Assembly (NCBI GenBank): GCA_025024175.1
Contig: QCXZ01000075.1
Span: 6,262,001 to 6,326,000, forward strand
Direction of reading: 5' to 3'
From: Rhyzopertha dominica
Taxonomy: Eukaryota; Arthropoda; Insecta; Coleoptera; Bostrichidae
Length of the DNA stretch: 64,000 bases
Part shown: positions 47,506 through 59,544 of the stretch, one piece after another
How positions within the stretch are numbered: the first letter of the stretch is position 1
Layout: the number at the start of each line of letters is the position of its first letter
Translations under genes and position numbers: made by a program
Notes under the pieces: generated by a model
Seen by the model: the letters and a program-made list of their open reading frames with translations, nothing else
What the model was told of the DNA's origin: nothing
Database searches by the model: none

Positions 47506-49650
47506 TCACAGATTAAGTTTTGGCAGTATATCACCACACTTGGCGGCAATTTTTATATTGACTAAGTCATCTGCTCTAGTCGGACCTATATTTACTAAAG
47601 CAATGCTTTTACGTTCTTCCACTGCCTGAAGAATTATCCTGTAGGATGAAAATACAGTTAAACTCGAACCTAATACCAAAAGTGAATCACTTTCTGATAC
47701 AAATCGTCGAACCATCTCGACTCTTGCTCTAGGAACGTTGTCACCGAAAAATATGATGTCTGGTTTCAAGATACCACCGCATTCTTTGCAGAAAGGGGGT
47801 TTGAATCCCTTAATCTTGTCCTGAAACCAAGTTATAGATTTATTTGCAGGTTAGATCATTTATATCGATATTACTTACTTAAAAGTAGATTTTGTACTGA
47901 TAACACAAAAAATGTTTTTATACACCTACAAATTAATATCTGTTTTGCTGTGAAAATGATAGTACAAATCCTGAACATCTAAAGCCTAAAGAGTACAAAC
48001 TTTTAGCATTCTGACAACAACAGAATTATGATTTAGGAGTGTCCGATTTGTTGGGGGTGGACCACCCAAAAAGTTTAAATTCACTTTTACAGAATTAAAT
48101 TTATTTAAATGAGAAGGGATGATTAATATACCAACTTTTCCCAAAAAAAAACTATGGCATCAACTATCTTGCTATACATTAATTTTTGTAAAAAAATGTA
48201 GTTAATGACCCATAGAGCATTTTGCCATTTTGTGAAAATAAAAATGACAATGGCAATACTTACAAAACAGCAGGCAATTTTTAAACTAAGATATAGAATT
48301 GTAGGGTTTTCGTTGTTCCACAAAGTATAAAGAACACTATCACTTCGAAACGGAAAATTTTTACTTAAGAAATTTATTTTGGGCCGTTATAGCTTTTAAA
48401 CAATTGCACGCAAAACTTGAATCTTTCAGATAGAATGCTATATTTATTTTTCCACTACTGGAGGTGCAATTAAATGTTATTTTATTTTATATAACATTGT
48501 TAATAGTTCAAATTAACTGTTATTTTTAAAAGAATAACGAACTGCTATAATTTCCAAGAAATCATCATGTTGGCATCTCTTGTTGACTTTCACTTGTTTT
48601 ATGTTTAACCAGGCTCAACACTGGATGCAAATTCTAAAAGTAAAGACCTGCATATCTGCACAAAAAATATAAAATCGTCAGTGAAGAACCCAGCTTATTT
48701 CAGAGACACCTTGAGTGACAGAAAATACAGAGAAAAATGTCAGTATTAAAATAAAATACGTAGTTTCATTAAGAATCTAAAAAAAAAGAGCAGTGGGAGC
48801 TCTGCCATGATTTCATTAAAATAAGGGAAATTATTTTTTTTTATAACAAAACAGTCAATATAATATAAATAAATATAGGTATTTGCATGTGAAAGGTTCA
48901 AAGTTACAAGCCTAGAGAAATTAATTTCTTACTAAATATATTATAAATAGTTTATTAGATAATAGATATTTTTTCGACTTAATGATCATTTTCAAATAGA
49001 CATGTAGGTACAACTCACCTCCGATATTTCTACATCTCCATCAGGCCTAATCATATCAGAAGCTTCCCCCATTTGTGAATTTGTACTTTTCAAATGATCC
49101 TGTATCTCATACCTGCTATAATTAGCTTGACACTGCAGGCAAATCACCCTGAAAGCCGTCCCATGCAACTCAATCATGTTCCTACTGCCAGCTTTACGAT
49201 GCAAACTATCTACGTTTTGTGTGACAACTGCGTTTGCCTTTTTATGTACTATTTCCAAATCTCTCACAAACTTATGCGTGTCGTTTGGCTTGCAGCTAGA
49301 AAATTTTTCCCAGCCGATGTAGTTTCGTGCCCAGTATCGCTGTCTTACAGCAGCAGATTTAAGAAACTCTTGATACTGAATCGGTTTGTGGTTGGAACGG
49401 GCATAGAGACCTACTTCTTCAGAACGATAGTCTGGAATACCTGTGGTTGCACAGTTAGGGTAATTAGGTGACATTCATGGAGTGTGCTACCTGATTCTGT
49501 TGAAATTCCAGCTCCAGTAAGCACCACAAGCTTATCGGAACTTGACAGGAAGTTTTCTAGTAATTTCACATCTGAGTCAATAACTGGTGCGTGCTTTGGG
49601 ACAAAATTTAACAGTTCTGTACTAAATTTGCGAAATAACTTAATGCCCAT
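47506..49650 (-). CDS. SIRT4: Mitochondrial sirtuin SIRT4, three exons
   Basis: Class II sirtuin, an NAD-dependent lysine deacylase and ADP-ribosyltransferase of the mitochondrial matrix that restrains glutamate dehydrogenase and other enzymes in mammals. Exons (minus): 49650-49491, 49440-49019, 47820-47506, joining in phase to 298 aa (human 314). The start is the first ATG after an in-frame TAA. The N-terminus MGIKLFRKFSTELL is basic and amphipathic, as for a mitochondrial presequence. NAD-binding motifs are GAGISTESGIPDYRS (spanning the exon 1-2 junction) and TQNVDSLH; the catalytic histidine is in ELHG. Zinc cysteines appear as CLQC and CKECGG. GSSLTVF and LVNIGPT complete the Rossmann fold. 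Intron 1 is only 50 bp; intron 2 (47821-49018) holds nothing recognisable. The gene converges on PI4KA. Confidence 0.94.
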
Positions 49651-51197
49651 ATTTAGAGCTAGTTCCAAAGTTCTTTAGAAAATTAATTATAGGTTAACAT
49701 ATTTATTTAACCTCCAATTCAAACAGACTTCTGTCAGTTGGTAGTAGTTCAGATCTCTCGAGATTTATAAACTATCTTTGGATGTAAGCGTTATTAACGT
49801 TTCTGAAAAGAAACATTTTCCAACAAGTTTTAGAGCATAAGTCTGCTTATTTGTATCTTAACTATTCTGCATCACTTGACTAAGAACTAATAACTAACTA
49901 ATAAGACTAAACAAAACTAAACTAACAAAAAATTAATAATAAAAAAATGTTTATGATCGAATACAAACAGAAGTAGTTCGCATTTTATATAAAATATTTT
50001 TTCTACAGGGTGAGCCTAATTTGATGGACCTTTTGTATTTTTGAAACGCTCATACCTTACTAGCAATATAAAACAATTTAGGCAGTATCTTCTTATTTCT
50101 CGAACATCGCTATTTTTAATTTTACATAAAAGGTATAAATACCAAATTATGTCCCCATTCAGATGTCATTCAATTTTACAATAAGTACGCTATGCTTTTT
50201 TAAATACAAACCACAGTTGGCTAGGGCTTAAAAGAATAGGCCATTTTTAAGCTTTTCTGCGACGTAGAACTTAATGGGCCAATTTCTCTTTTCTTTATTA
50301 AAGTTAGCCAAAACGCGTGTAACCTCGACAATGCCTTCAAGTACATTTAAGATATGTAATAACTGATTTAGAGTTGATTTTAGTATAAATTATAAAAGAG
50401 AAACCGACAGAATATGATTATTTAAAAAATGTAAGAGTTAAGGTGATTTTTTCTGTTTTATTCTGATTTTAAATCCAATTAACCATATTTTGATCTAAAA
50501 TTTGTAAAACAAAACAATTCAAAAGTTTTTGATAATTGGATTGAATTTTATTTCTGTGACAAAGTACTATTTAAAAATTTATGTAGGTACATATTAAAAA
50601 AATACATATAAAATATATTACAAGCAATGTTCAAAAAGACCACCATTACTTATTATATTAGTGCGTGTTACTGTACCGTTTCAGAAGAGTGAAACTTTTT
50701 TAATAGAAAACTTCTTAAACGACTTCTCTGTAAGGACTCTTTCATAACTGGTCCGTTTCCTCCAATCTAAGAGTTGGGAAAAACTTCTTATGTATTTTGG
50801 AAACAGCCTACACGCTAGGCTTATCTTAGCTTGATATTAAAATTTAAAAACTAAATAAAATGTTTTTTATAGAGAAGACCTACAATTTTAATAAAGAGCA
50901 CTCATTAAAATCAGCACGATATCGATGGGGATTTTTGCCCGTATATTATAACACCTTAGAGAAGCTAATTTTTTCAGTTATGTATGACTGAATTGTATCA
51001 TGATATCTAGGTATAATGGAACGCAGGATCGTAGAGGGCAGGCTCCCTTCAATGTAACGTCAAAATTCTTGAACACGTTCGGAAGCATTTGTCAAAATTT
51101 CCGTAATTTTTCAAAAAAAATAGTTACAAATAAGATAGTAATGCTTTGTCACGGTGTTTGAATAACACCAACGCTCCTCTTCAATGGTGTGCGTAAA
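49651..51197. other. Spacer upstream of SIRT4 and LIM gene
   Basis: No coding region recognised. A CTACAGGGTG motif near 50003-50012 may be one end of another CAGGGTG-type element. SIRT4 (minus) and the LIM gene (plus) diverge from here, so promoters of both should lie in it, but no core element can be named. Confidence 0.4.
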
Positions 51198-54100
51198 ATG
51201 CCCATTTGCGGCAGATGTTGCAGAGAAGTATACTTTGCTGAACAAAAACTAGCGCAAGGGCAGGTCTATCACGCGTTTTGCTTTAGTTGCTGTAAGTATA
51301 TAAATATGTATACTTTGTAATGTACGTTAATAGCATATATTTAGTGTGTTTTTGTACANATATGATTAANACGTATATTTTTTTAGAAATGCAAACAGTT
51401 GAATTTGTCAGCTTACGTAGACGTCACTATAGAGAGAAGTTAGGGCTGGTTGTCCAAAAGTATCAGTTCTGATGTTTTATGTTCAACTAATTTGTAATCT
51501 CCTATTAACACCACAATTTGGAGACCCAATAGCGTAATAGCAAATACTAAATAACCACTAAATCTTTGGTGATATTATTCGACTACTGTGAATTGGCACA
51601 TCCAAAAAAACTTAGTTTACTGTATTTCGTTTTTACCGAAAAATCAACACTGTAGTTATCTCCAAGCTGGAATAACACTTTAATCGGTTTTGAATCGTAT
51701 AATAAAGATAGATATTGATATCGGTCATTCTGTTATTAAACATTCTGAACTAAACCCGATTCAAAAAACTTAAATGCATCTAAGTCCTCACCCTCATATT
51801 ATATCAAAATCATGGGTTAATGTTAAATAGGTAATTCGCAAAGTCTATATCATAGCTATTCCCCCGTCCAAGGATTCATAATTCTCAAAGAAAACATAAA
51901 ATCACAGAATGAAGAGTCAAAAATCTTTCCGTTAAAAAAACATCTTTTATTTTGTACAACAAAAGAAAAGACTGCATGTTGTAAAGTAGTTCCAAATCAA
52001 AGGGTTATTTTTTAACTACACGCGACTGCGAGAAACGGATTTGAAATTTGTGTTGTACCTTTTCTAGGAATGTGCAAAATTACAGAACATTTTGACGATG
52101 GGACGCTGTAAGTAAATGATACACACACGTTTATTTATTATTATGGAGAATCTTGTTAAAAGATGCCCGGCAAGGGTTGCCAACAGCCAACTGTCCCGCT
52201 TTTGATACCTCTTGTCCCGCATACCGTTGGCAATGCTAATAGCGGGATAACGAATTTAGCAGAACTCAAACTACGATAAGCTCAAAAACATTTAAAAGGT
52301 AAATGAAACTTATGAACCAATACCTACTTAATTTAAAAAATTGTGCACCTAAACCTTATCCTTGCTGTAACTGTTAAGAGCATATTGAAAATTTATATAA
52401 CATCATTAACTTTATTAATAAAGTTAATGATAACATATTCCTATGTCACGTGCTCCTGTGGCATGATCATTGCGTTTCACTCTGAATAAGGTGATAAAAA
52501 CAATGCACAAAATGTAAAAATCTTGCAAATCCACAGATCATATAACATTATTAATGGTATGTGATCAAGTCTAGGGACTTTACCTGCACTTGTAAGTTGC
52601 CGCCATCTACCGGTGACACTTCAAACTTCTATGATCTTCATTTTTGTAGTATGACAGAAGATAGCAAAGATCGTTATCCTTTTAGGTAGTAGTTAGGTGC
52701 TGGTTACGTGTTAATATTAATATTATTACTTATTAGCAAATTAGTTGCATATTAATAATCGGTAGATACTTTTATCTGCTTCCGCGATTCAAAAAGGCAA
52801 CAGTGTGTGTTATCTCAACAGCCTGTGAATCACAGAGCTTACTCTTTTAAGTCTTTAGAAGATAATGTTAAACAAAAGATACGAATAGTAACATGCAAAA
52901 TTTTTGCTTTTCTAGCTTTGAAGGTATTAAACTGTTGTTTCGTTTGTCATGACAGTTTACATAATATATTATTATGTGTAAAATTGCTAATTACTGTGCT
53001 TATCTGTTAGTAGGTATTGATCAGTGTTGATGATTGCTGCGGATTACTTTTATATAATGTAGACTGTATGCTTCATACTTATATAGTATTTTTAAATGCA
53101 AATCATTCAAAACGTATCCTAAGTGGTTTAATAATTATAATATAATCTTGCTGGATATTATACTTTCTCGCACTTAAGAATGCTCTGTAAAAAAAAAATA
53201 TCGGAATGACTGATAACTACCTTACAAAATGTTAAAAACGTACTAGCTAGTAATCCAATAATTCTTCAAAATGTTTGTAAAAGTGAAACCTGTAAAGCAA
53301 AAAAAGTGTAATTTATCATTTTTGCTGATGACATAGTGTTGTGGGGTATTAATTGTGAATTCTGTCACTAAATAACCATTGCTTCCCTTATGTGTTGTTA
53401 ATAGCAAATATGTACAAGTTGTTGCTACTGTGAAAGACATATTAGGCATACTGCTTGATAGTAAATTTTCATCTACATATTGAATCTATAAAGTCAACAC
53501 AGCTTTATAGTGTATGAGGAGGTACTCCACATAAAACAAATATACGCATATACAAGACATTACTTCCAAATGCATATATACTTGAAACTTTTAAATAGTA
53601 CATTAGCTGTCAGTGCATTTAGGTAGTGTTTGTTTTCTTTATTTCTCTTCCAAATTTAAACTTTTACTGATGATATGGTCTTATGATAATTTATGATATT
53701 TTCATTTGTATTGTATTCTGTTATATTCCTGTTACATTTTAATTCTACTCTCTATAACTTGTAATATATATTATATCTAAAAGGTCGTCCCAGAAATAAA
53801 TAAAGAATACTATAGTAACAAAGTTTTGCAAGCTGTTAGGCCATGGTCAAAGGAATTTTCATAATCAGTGGCATGGCATTCAACTCTATCATTTTGAGTT
53901 TGGTCACTATACATCTGATACTTCGATCTAAACCACTGCACCACCGCTGATGACTGCCACAGCTATAGTCGGAAATTCTGAAACAAAATTCCTTGCACGA
54001 TGGCTTCACAGCCTGCAACTTTGTTACTATTGACAACAGCTGTAAAAGTCTTTGTAATTAGACAAAATATGCAAAAATGGATATAAGCAACTGACTTTTG

Positions 54101-57100
54101 TCATTTCAGATAGATGTAGAAAACTTTTGGACTCCTGTTCAGTAAACACATACTGCGGCGAGCTTTACTGTAATTCCTGTTACAAGTGTCTCTGTGATCC
54201 CTTTAAATTCGAAAAGTGCTGCAGACCCAGGAAGTGTTGCAGACCGAAAAGTGCTTGTTGCCCCCCCCCACCTGACTGCTGCCCCATGGAAACCTGTTGT
54301 CCCGTAAGTATTCTTACTTATTTTTATTTTTGATAGTGTTTATAAAATACCTGCTCAAAAAAATTGTCAAAAAACAAGTAGGTATGTACTGGATTTTTAA
54401 AATCCAATATATGTTTTTTTTTGTTATCTCACGTAGAAATAAATTTCCATCAGAATATCAGAATGTAAGTTTTCTTATATTAATTTTATGGAGACTGACT
54501 GGTTAAACGTGAAATTTGGATAATAATAAAACACTTGTTTAATCCTACTTCCAAACTTTTATTTTTGGCAAAGCCAAATGCCAGCATTTCAACCGCCAAG
54601 CGGCCTTCTTCGGTGGCTTAACAAGTATAACTGAATATAACTGAATATGTGAAATTTGGAGATTAGTGAATTGGATGAAATGGTCCAGTATTGTCGCCCG
54701 CCAGGGGTCCCAATTTAACAATTTTGGGTAAAGTCAATTTTATTTTAAACACATATTGTACAACAATTTAACATTTACTTCATTACATTTTTGAATAGGT
54801 TTGTTAAAAGATCGCCGAATTTTATACAACAAATCTTCATTCTGAAGAGAATCCACAGAATTTTTAATCACAAAAATTGATAGGGTTTAAGTCGGGGCTT
54901 CGCGCAGGCCAAGCTATTTGATTCCCATGGCCAATCCAACCAAAAATTGCATATTTAAGTATGTCTGAATCAAGTTCTTCTTTTGAAAAACCAATATCGG
55001 TACATGTTTTCTTCCTCTTCTTCAACTTGCGCTTGCATACTTGCGCCCATACTAACTCAATTGGGTTGAGTTGGCAGTGGTAAGGTAGGCGATTGTAGTA
55101 AAGTCAGCAAAAATCATTTTGCAACGAGTAGTTTTTTAGTGATACCTTATCGTACTTCAGTTCTTCTTATCGCTAGAGGGTGCTGTAGCAGATTTTTGCT
55201 TTAAATGCCTAGAGAGGTGGACGATAGCCATTCGCATTGCTTTTCCTACAAAGTTATCGACAGCTTTTATGAATAGAAATATTACACAAGGTATAAATTA
55301 GGTGTTAGGTATATGCTGCTGTCAACAAAATCTTCTACACAGCAGTGGCAGGACCACAAAATTATTATTGGAACTTTATTAAAAAAGTAAAATTTTGAAA
55401 GTTTGGAAGTTGGTGCATAAATCGCAAATATATGTTTTTGTTGCAAAACTTGTCAATGTCACTTAAACTTTTTTGTGTAGAATAAAATGCTGTATTATTT
55501 AGATTAGCCATTGTCTGTCATTAAAAAATAAAGTATAAATGTGTATTTAGGTATTTTTAATTAATTAATTTAATTAATGCTTCAAACGTCTTCTAAAAAT
55601 CATAGGGCAGATTTCAAAATGTTATTAGTATATTCGTCTCAAATCAATTGTTCAAGACATATACTATTTTCTGCAGTAAAAAAATTTTACCACTGTATAA
55701 TACAGTCCAGTGCAGTAATAAATGAATATGTAGGTGAAGTACTACCTTGCCCATTTTGAAAGCAGCTGCTGTTGACAATTTAACTCAATTCTACATATTT
55801 CAACAGATGCATCTTAATAGTAATTTCGTTCACGTATGCTTTATTTTTATCTTTAACTAATTACTACATTTTATATTTTATCAGGCTTTTCAGTTTTCTC
55901 AGTTAGAAATTAAAAAAAAAGATGTAAAGGTGTATCACAAAATATTTTTAAATTGATAATAGGAGGTATCTCGGGGAGATTAGAAGAGTATAAATGGTGA
56001 TTAGTTGGTCTGTGTCTGCTTGATTTTATGGGTGCTCCATCTAATAATTTAATAATATCTGTTAACTTTGTAGTATTTTATTTTTAAATTTATGGCAGTT
56101 TTCGGAAAAAGTGAACATCTGCATCATGCAAGGTATGAACTTGCAGTTTCTATAATTACTTTTAGAGTGAATTTGCCTAATTTTCCTCACTATCAGGATC
56201 TTCCAAATCCATTTTAGAAATTGTAATACCATCTTAACAACTTTTGATAAATTTAATGTTGAAATACGTGAAAAGAAGTAACCAGTCTTTGTAACTGAAC
56301 GAGTTTATTGAATGAAATTAAAATAAACTCATTCAGTTACAAAGACTGGTTACTGCTTTCCACATATTATATACAAACTGAACTGGAATAATGGACACTA
56401 ACATATGTAATGAAAGATTGATAAGCATATGTAGATTAAAGTACTGAAAATCAATTATTTTAGTTGAATGTGCTTTTATTGTGAAACATTTTGAATCATG
56501 TAAATAGGATGAAAACAGGCTGATTGATTGCTTTTCGCTTCACCCTTTTTGTCAGAAGATCATTTTCAAACAGCATCAGAACTATTTGTAGAATTTTGTC
56601 CACATCACTTATTAGTACAGGGGTGAAAAGTATCAAATATTTGTTACGGAGATCTTGTATTATGTAAAAAATCAAATCAAAAAGTGGAATAATATTACTT
56701 TTACTGAAATACAACGAACACTTAGTACGTGTGGACAATATAAGTAATACACAGTGAATGCCTGATATATATTTATCATACACCTAAAACTGCAGTAAAC
56801 TATATAATTAGCTAAATGTTCATGTAAAAAGTGAAATGTTAAAAAAGTAACTACTTACCTACCATAGATTTTTGAACAATTTATATAAGTATAACCTCGT
56901 AGATTCTATTTTATCAGGGCATCGGTGTCAATAAATTACAATTCCTTTTAACTTTTCGCCAAGTTTTCGGAGGTGTTTACCTGCTTTGTCAGGGCCTAAA
57001 ATCTTTTATTTAATTTATATACAATCTACATGTAACACTTACTTCTAGTTGTGGATTAATTAAGGGCGCTGAACAGGAACACAGAAACCAACCACAAAGT

Positions 57101-59271
57101 AACACAAAATGAACAAATTATTTGTAACAAATACAAATAAATTTTCCTAATTTTGTACCATTCCTTATAAATTAAATAAATTATTAGTAAAGTTCTGTAA
57201 TGTTCGAGTAAGTTATTACCCTCTGATTAGAGTTGGGGATTTATTTTCAAAATTAAAATCAAAAACTAAAATTGGAGATCTTACTAACATTGTTTATATG
57301 ATTAAATGTAATGATTGTTAGTCTGTTTATGTTTGGCAGACTTGCAGACATTTGAATAATAGACTAAAAGAACATAAAAGAGAAGTTTTAAATTGAAAAT
57401 CAACATCAGTAATTTTTAATCAGTTTGATTTGGATCATACATTCAATTTTGAAGATCCCACAATTTTAGACAAAGAAATAAATTTGAAAAAACGATTGTT
57501 TCTGGAAATGGTATATATTAATAAAAAAACAAATACCATAAATAAAAGAAGTGATATTAACAACTTATCAAAAATTTACACCTATTTACTCCATTTTAAA
57601 AATTTTCGTTACATGTAGTATGTATATAAATTAAATAAAAGATTTTATGCCCTGACGAAGGAGGCAAACACCTCCGAAAGCTTGGCGAAAAGTTAAAAGG
57701 ATTTGTAATTTATTGAGACTGACGCCCTGATTAAATAGAACCTACGAGTATAATTTATATAAGTCCTCAAAATGCATATTGTAAGTAAATCAATCGATAA
57801 CTAAATCGGTAATAAATATCGACAAGTTCGTGTGCTCTAAATCATTTACCTACATCCGGATGGAATGGCGAAGCTTGATTTAAGTTGCACAGATTTTAAT
57901 ATGTTTATGTAGGTAAGGATGTATTTGATAAAAATGCCAATTATAGGATTAATAGGTTTACGTTTTCCTGCAATTATTAAATTTCATGTGTGTTTCTGTT
58001 ATAACCACGTTCTGTAATAAAGTGTTCATCTTTTAAGTTTTAAAGCAATTTTAGCTTTTGCCTGCACATCAATATATCTTAATTTGGAGTTGCTATATAC
58101 ATCTTGTTATTTTTTCCACATAATATCTTGTGTTTGTTATGATTGTTGCCATCATTTTCCCTTTTCATTAAACAATAAGGCTGTGATTTATAAAGATAGA
58201 ATTATGACATTTTATGTCCAGTCATTGTTTAATATTTATTTATTTAAATTTCGCTAATATAAAGTAAAATTGATTTTACAGTGCAGTAATATTCAGGCTC
58301 TAGTGTAACAAATATTATCTAGAAATGTATCCGCTAAGGACAAAAGCAATAAATTCTAATTGCATAAAATTACAGCAGCTGGGCTACACAAATACCAGAC
58401 AGCTTTTCAGTCGCTAGGGTCTCGATATTTATATTATATTGCACATCTGCAGTAGCGCCCTCTAACGACAGGAATTTCATTTGAAGAAAAGTCTCTAGCT
58501 ATAATTTGCTTGTTCCATTTCAATTTTACCCGAGTGTACATAAAACAACATTGTTTAATATGTTTAGGTATTTTAATAATGTATCTATCATGTAATTTAT
58601 TTTTGTTTATAAAAGCTTGTGGCCCAAACGATGGGTAGCGATGAATGATCACCCCATAATATATATTCTCGGAATTAGGCCAGCAAACTGTTGCAACATG
58701 CACAGGATGCACAATGTGAGGATCTAGTTTCTAAAAAAAAATTATTACGCTAGTGCTCGTTGTTGCAGCAGGAATTATCGTTCTTCAGCTATCTCTGCAG
58801 GCACAGCAAATAAAACCCTTTTTTTTTTCGTGAATCGCGTCATCAAACCGTATACCCATTTGCTTTGGTCCACTAGCTTGCCAGCGTCTTCTAGGCTGAT
58901 CCTCATGCATTTGTTTCTCTGTTTCGAAGAAAGCCAAGACGTGCTGCGAGAGCACTCGCTGCACCGTACCGGGCAGACCCTGCTGCAACGGCGCATGTTG
59001 TTTCTCTTGCTGCGATCCGTGCACGAAAACTCTGGTATGCAATCCCTGTTGCAAGCCCATACCGTGCGTCCCGTGCTGCGATCCATGCTGCAACTGCTGC
59101 GATAAGGCCCCGCCAATCTGCTGTCCAAAAACATCTTGTTACGCTCTTAGACCACAAACACCATTGAAGAGGTGCAAACCTAAAATTATATGCTTGGTGA
59201 GTCTACAGAACTTGGACCCAACCTTTAATGTTTGTTCCTTCAACAGTATACCACATTTACAAAAGAATTGA
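51198..59271 (+). CDS. LIM-domain protein with cysteine-rich tail
   Basis: Exons proposed: 51198-51291, 54110-54303, and about 58930-59271. The first two join in phase into one complete LIM domain (aa about 4-55): CGRCCREVYFAEQ, HAFCFSC, YRCRKLLDS, GELYCNSCY, giving Cx2C...Hx2Cx2C and Cx2C...Cx2C zinc sites. Splice sites there are consensus (TGCT-GTAAGT, TTTCAG-AT). The tail in exon 2 has CCRPRKCCRPKSACC and CCPPPPDCC. A third stretch in the same phase (58930-59140) has 23 cysteines in 71 residues, with CCDPC repeats; its acceptor is a weak GAAG after a pyrimidine tract. The frame then runs through a cysteine-poor end to TGA at 59269-59271, which overlaps an AATAAA. A donor GTGAGT at 59197 could instead end the exon earlier. 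The total would be 209 aa. I know no named family with this layout; it recalls a CRIP/CSRP LIM fused to a sperm-coat or keratin-associated-like tail. Exons 1-2 are firm, exon 3 is probable. Confidence 0.72.
53307..53484 (+). pseudogene. LINE reverse transcriptase relic
   Basis: FIIFADDIVLWG is the FADD form of the reverse transcriptase active site. About 90 bp on, KDILGILLDSKFSS matches the following region of non-LTR elements. Stops and frame changes show it is dead. It lies in intron 1 of the LIM gene. The rest of that intron (51292-53300) shows nothing firm, apart from single Ns near 51360. Confidence 0.7.
53815..54027. repeat. TA-flanked MITE next to LIM exon 2
   Basis: TA flanks both ends. 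Inverted ends begin GTAACAAAGTT and include GCAAGCTGT/GCAGGCTGT and CAAAGGAATTTT/CAAGGAATTTT. It is 213 bp and ends 82 bp before the acceptor of LIM-gene exon 2. Confidence 0.65.
54541..54680 (-). repeat. Penelope-like element terminus
   Basis: The plus strand starts AATCCTACTTCCAAACTTTT. The minus strand reads ACCGAAGAAGGCCGCTTGGC followed by GGTTGAAATGC, a hammerhead-core-like arrangement (CYGAAGA, hairpin, GAAA) with the first core base pair changed. The same terminus is at 34549 beside Penelope coding sequence, which links it to that class. Confidence 0.5.
54790..55095 (-). pseudogene. Mariner-type transposase C-terminal relics
   Basis: On the minus strand LPYHCQLNPIELVWAQV (about 55095-55040) and GWIGHGNQIAWPARSPDLNP with DSLQNEDLLYKIRRSFNKPI (about 54955-54790) are two versions of the region around the last catalytic residue of DDE transposases of the Tc1/mariner group. 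They are probably two different relics side by side. Stops break both. They lie in intron 2 of the LIM gene. Confidence 0.6.
56277..56354. repeat. Long near-perfect hairpin
   Basis: Arms of about 33 bp, AGTAACCAGTCTTTGTAACT continuing GAACGAGTTTATT and its complement with one mismatch, surround an 11-base loop. No target duplication or coding. It lies in intron 2 of the LIM gene; 55100-56270 shows nothing recognisable. Confidence 0.8.
56876..57765 (+). pseudogene. Penelope-like element with GIY-YIG remnant
   Basis: The coding remnant (about 57140-57620) reads VGDLFSKLKSKTKIGDLTNI, VYMIKCNDC, a stop, SVYVWQTCRHLNNRLKEHKR, then FNFEDPTILDKEINLKKRLF, which is the C-terminal GIY-YIG endonuclease of Penelope-like elements. 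The glycine of the YIG motif is replaced (YVWQT). The reverse transcriptase is missing, so the copy is 5'-truncated. The 3' terminus (57625-57765) and an inverted copy of it (56876-57030) flank the coding part, a known Penelope arrangement. Each carries CUGACRAAG, a hairpin and CCUCCGAAA, which resembles a hammerhead core. Confidence 0.75.
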
Positions 59272-59544
59272 ATAAAATTTCTTTAAAAAGTTCTTTAAAA
59301 AATATAAATCACAATATTATTATACACAATTCAAGAAAGAAAGAGCGTATTGTAAGCTTATATTAATTAGAAATGAAAAACTATATTTAGAGGGTATGGA
59401 AGAATCTATAAATAATAATTCAAAATATTTTTTTAAATACGTTATTTGTTTGAGTAGCTTTAATTCGATTCCTTCTTCTGTTCATCTCAATGATAAGTAT
59501 GCCGATAACGGTTCAGAATCTGTTTGCTTAAAAGTTTGGTAGTA

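Noticed and set aside
49094..49471. Plus-strand 125-codon ORF
   Set aside because: It is the antisense of SIRT4 exon 2, whose sirtuin motifs are unambiguous.
51198..51291. LIM half-domain as a transposon or pseudogene fragment
   Set aside because: A consensus donor and exact phase match to the second half-domain at 54110 indicate a real spliced gene.
53945..53985. CTGATGA near 53949 as another hammerhead
   Set aside because: No paired stem II and no properly placed GAAA; it lies inside a MITE.
58434..58712. 92-codon minus-strand ORF as a gene
   Set aside because: No recognisable domain or supporting splice structure, and it lies in the LIM-gene intron on the opposite strand.
58775..59157. 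Three overlapping minus-strand ORFs rich in Q/H, Ala or Ser/Arg
   Set aside because: They are shadows of the plus-strand cysteine-rich exon; repeated TGC TGC codons give GCA/CAG runs on the opposite strand.
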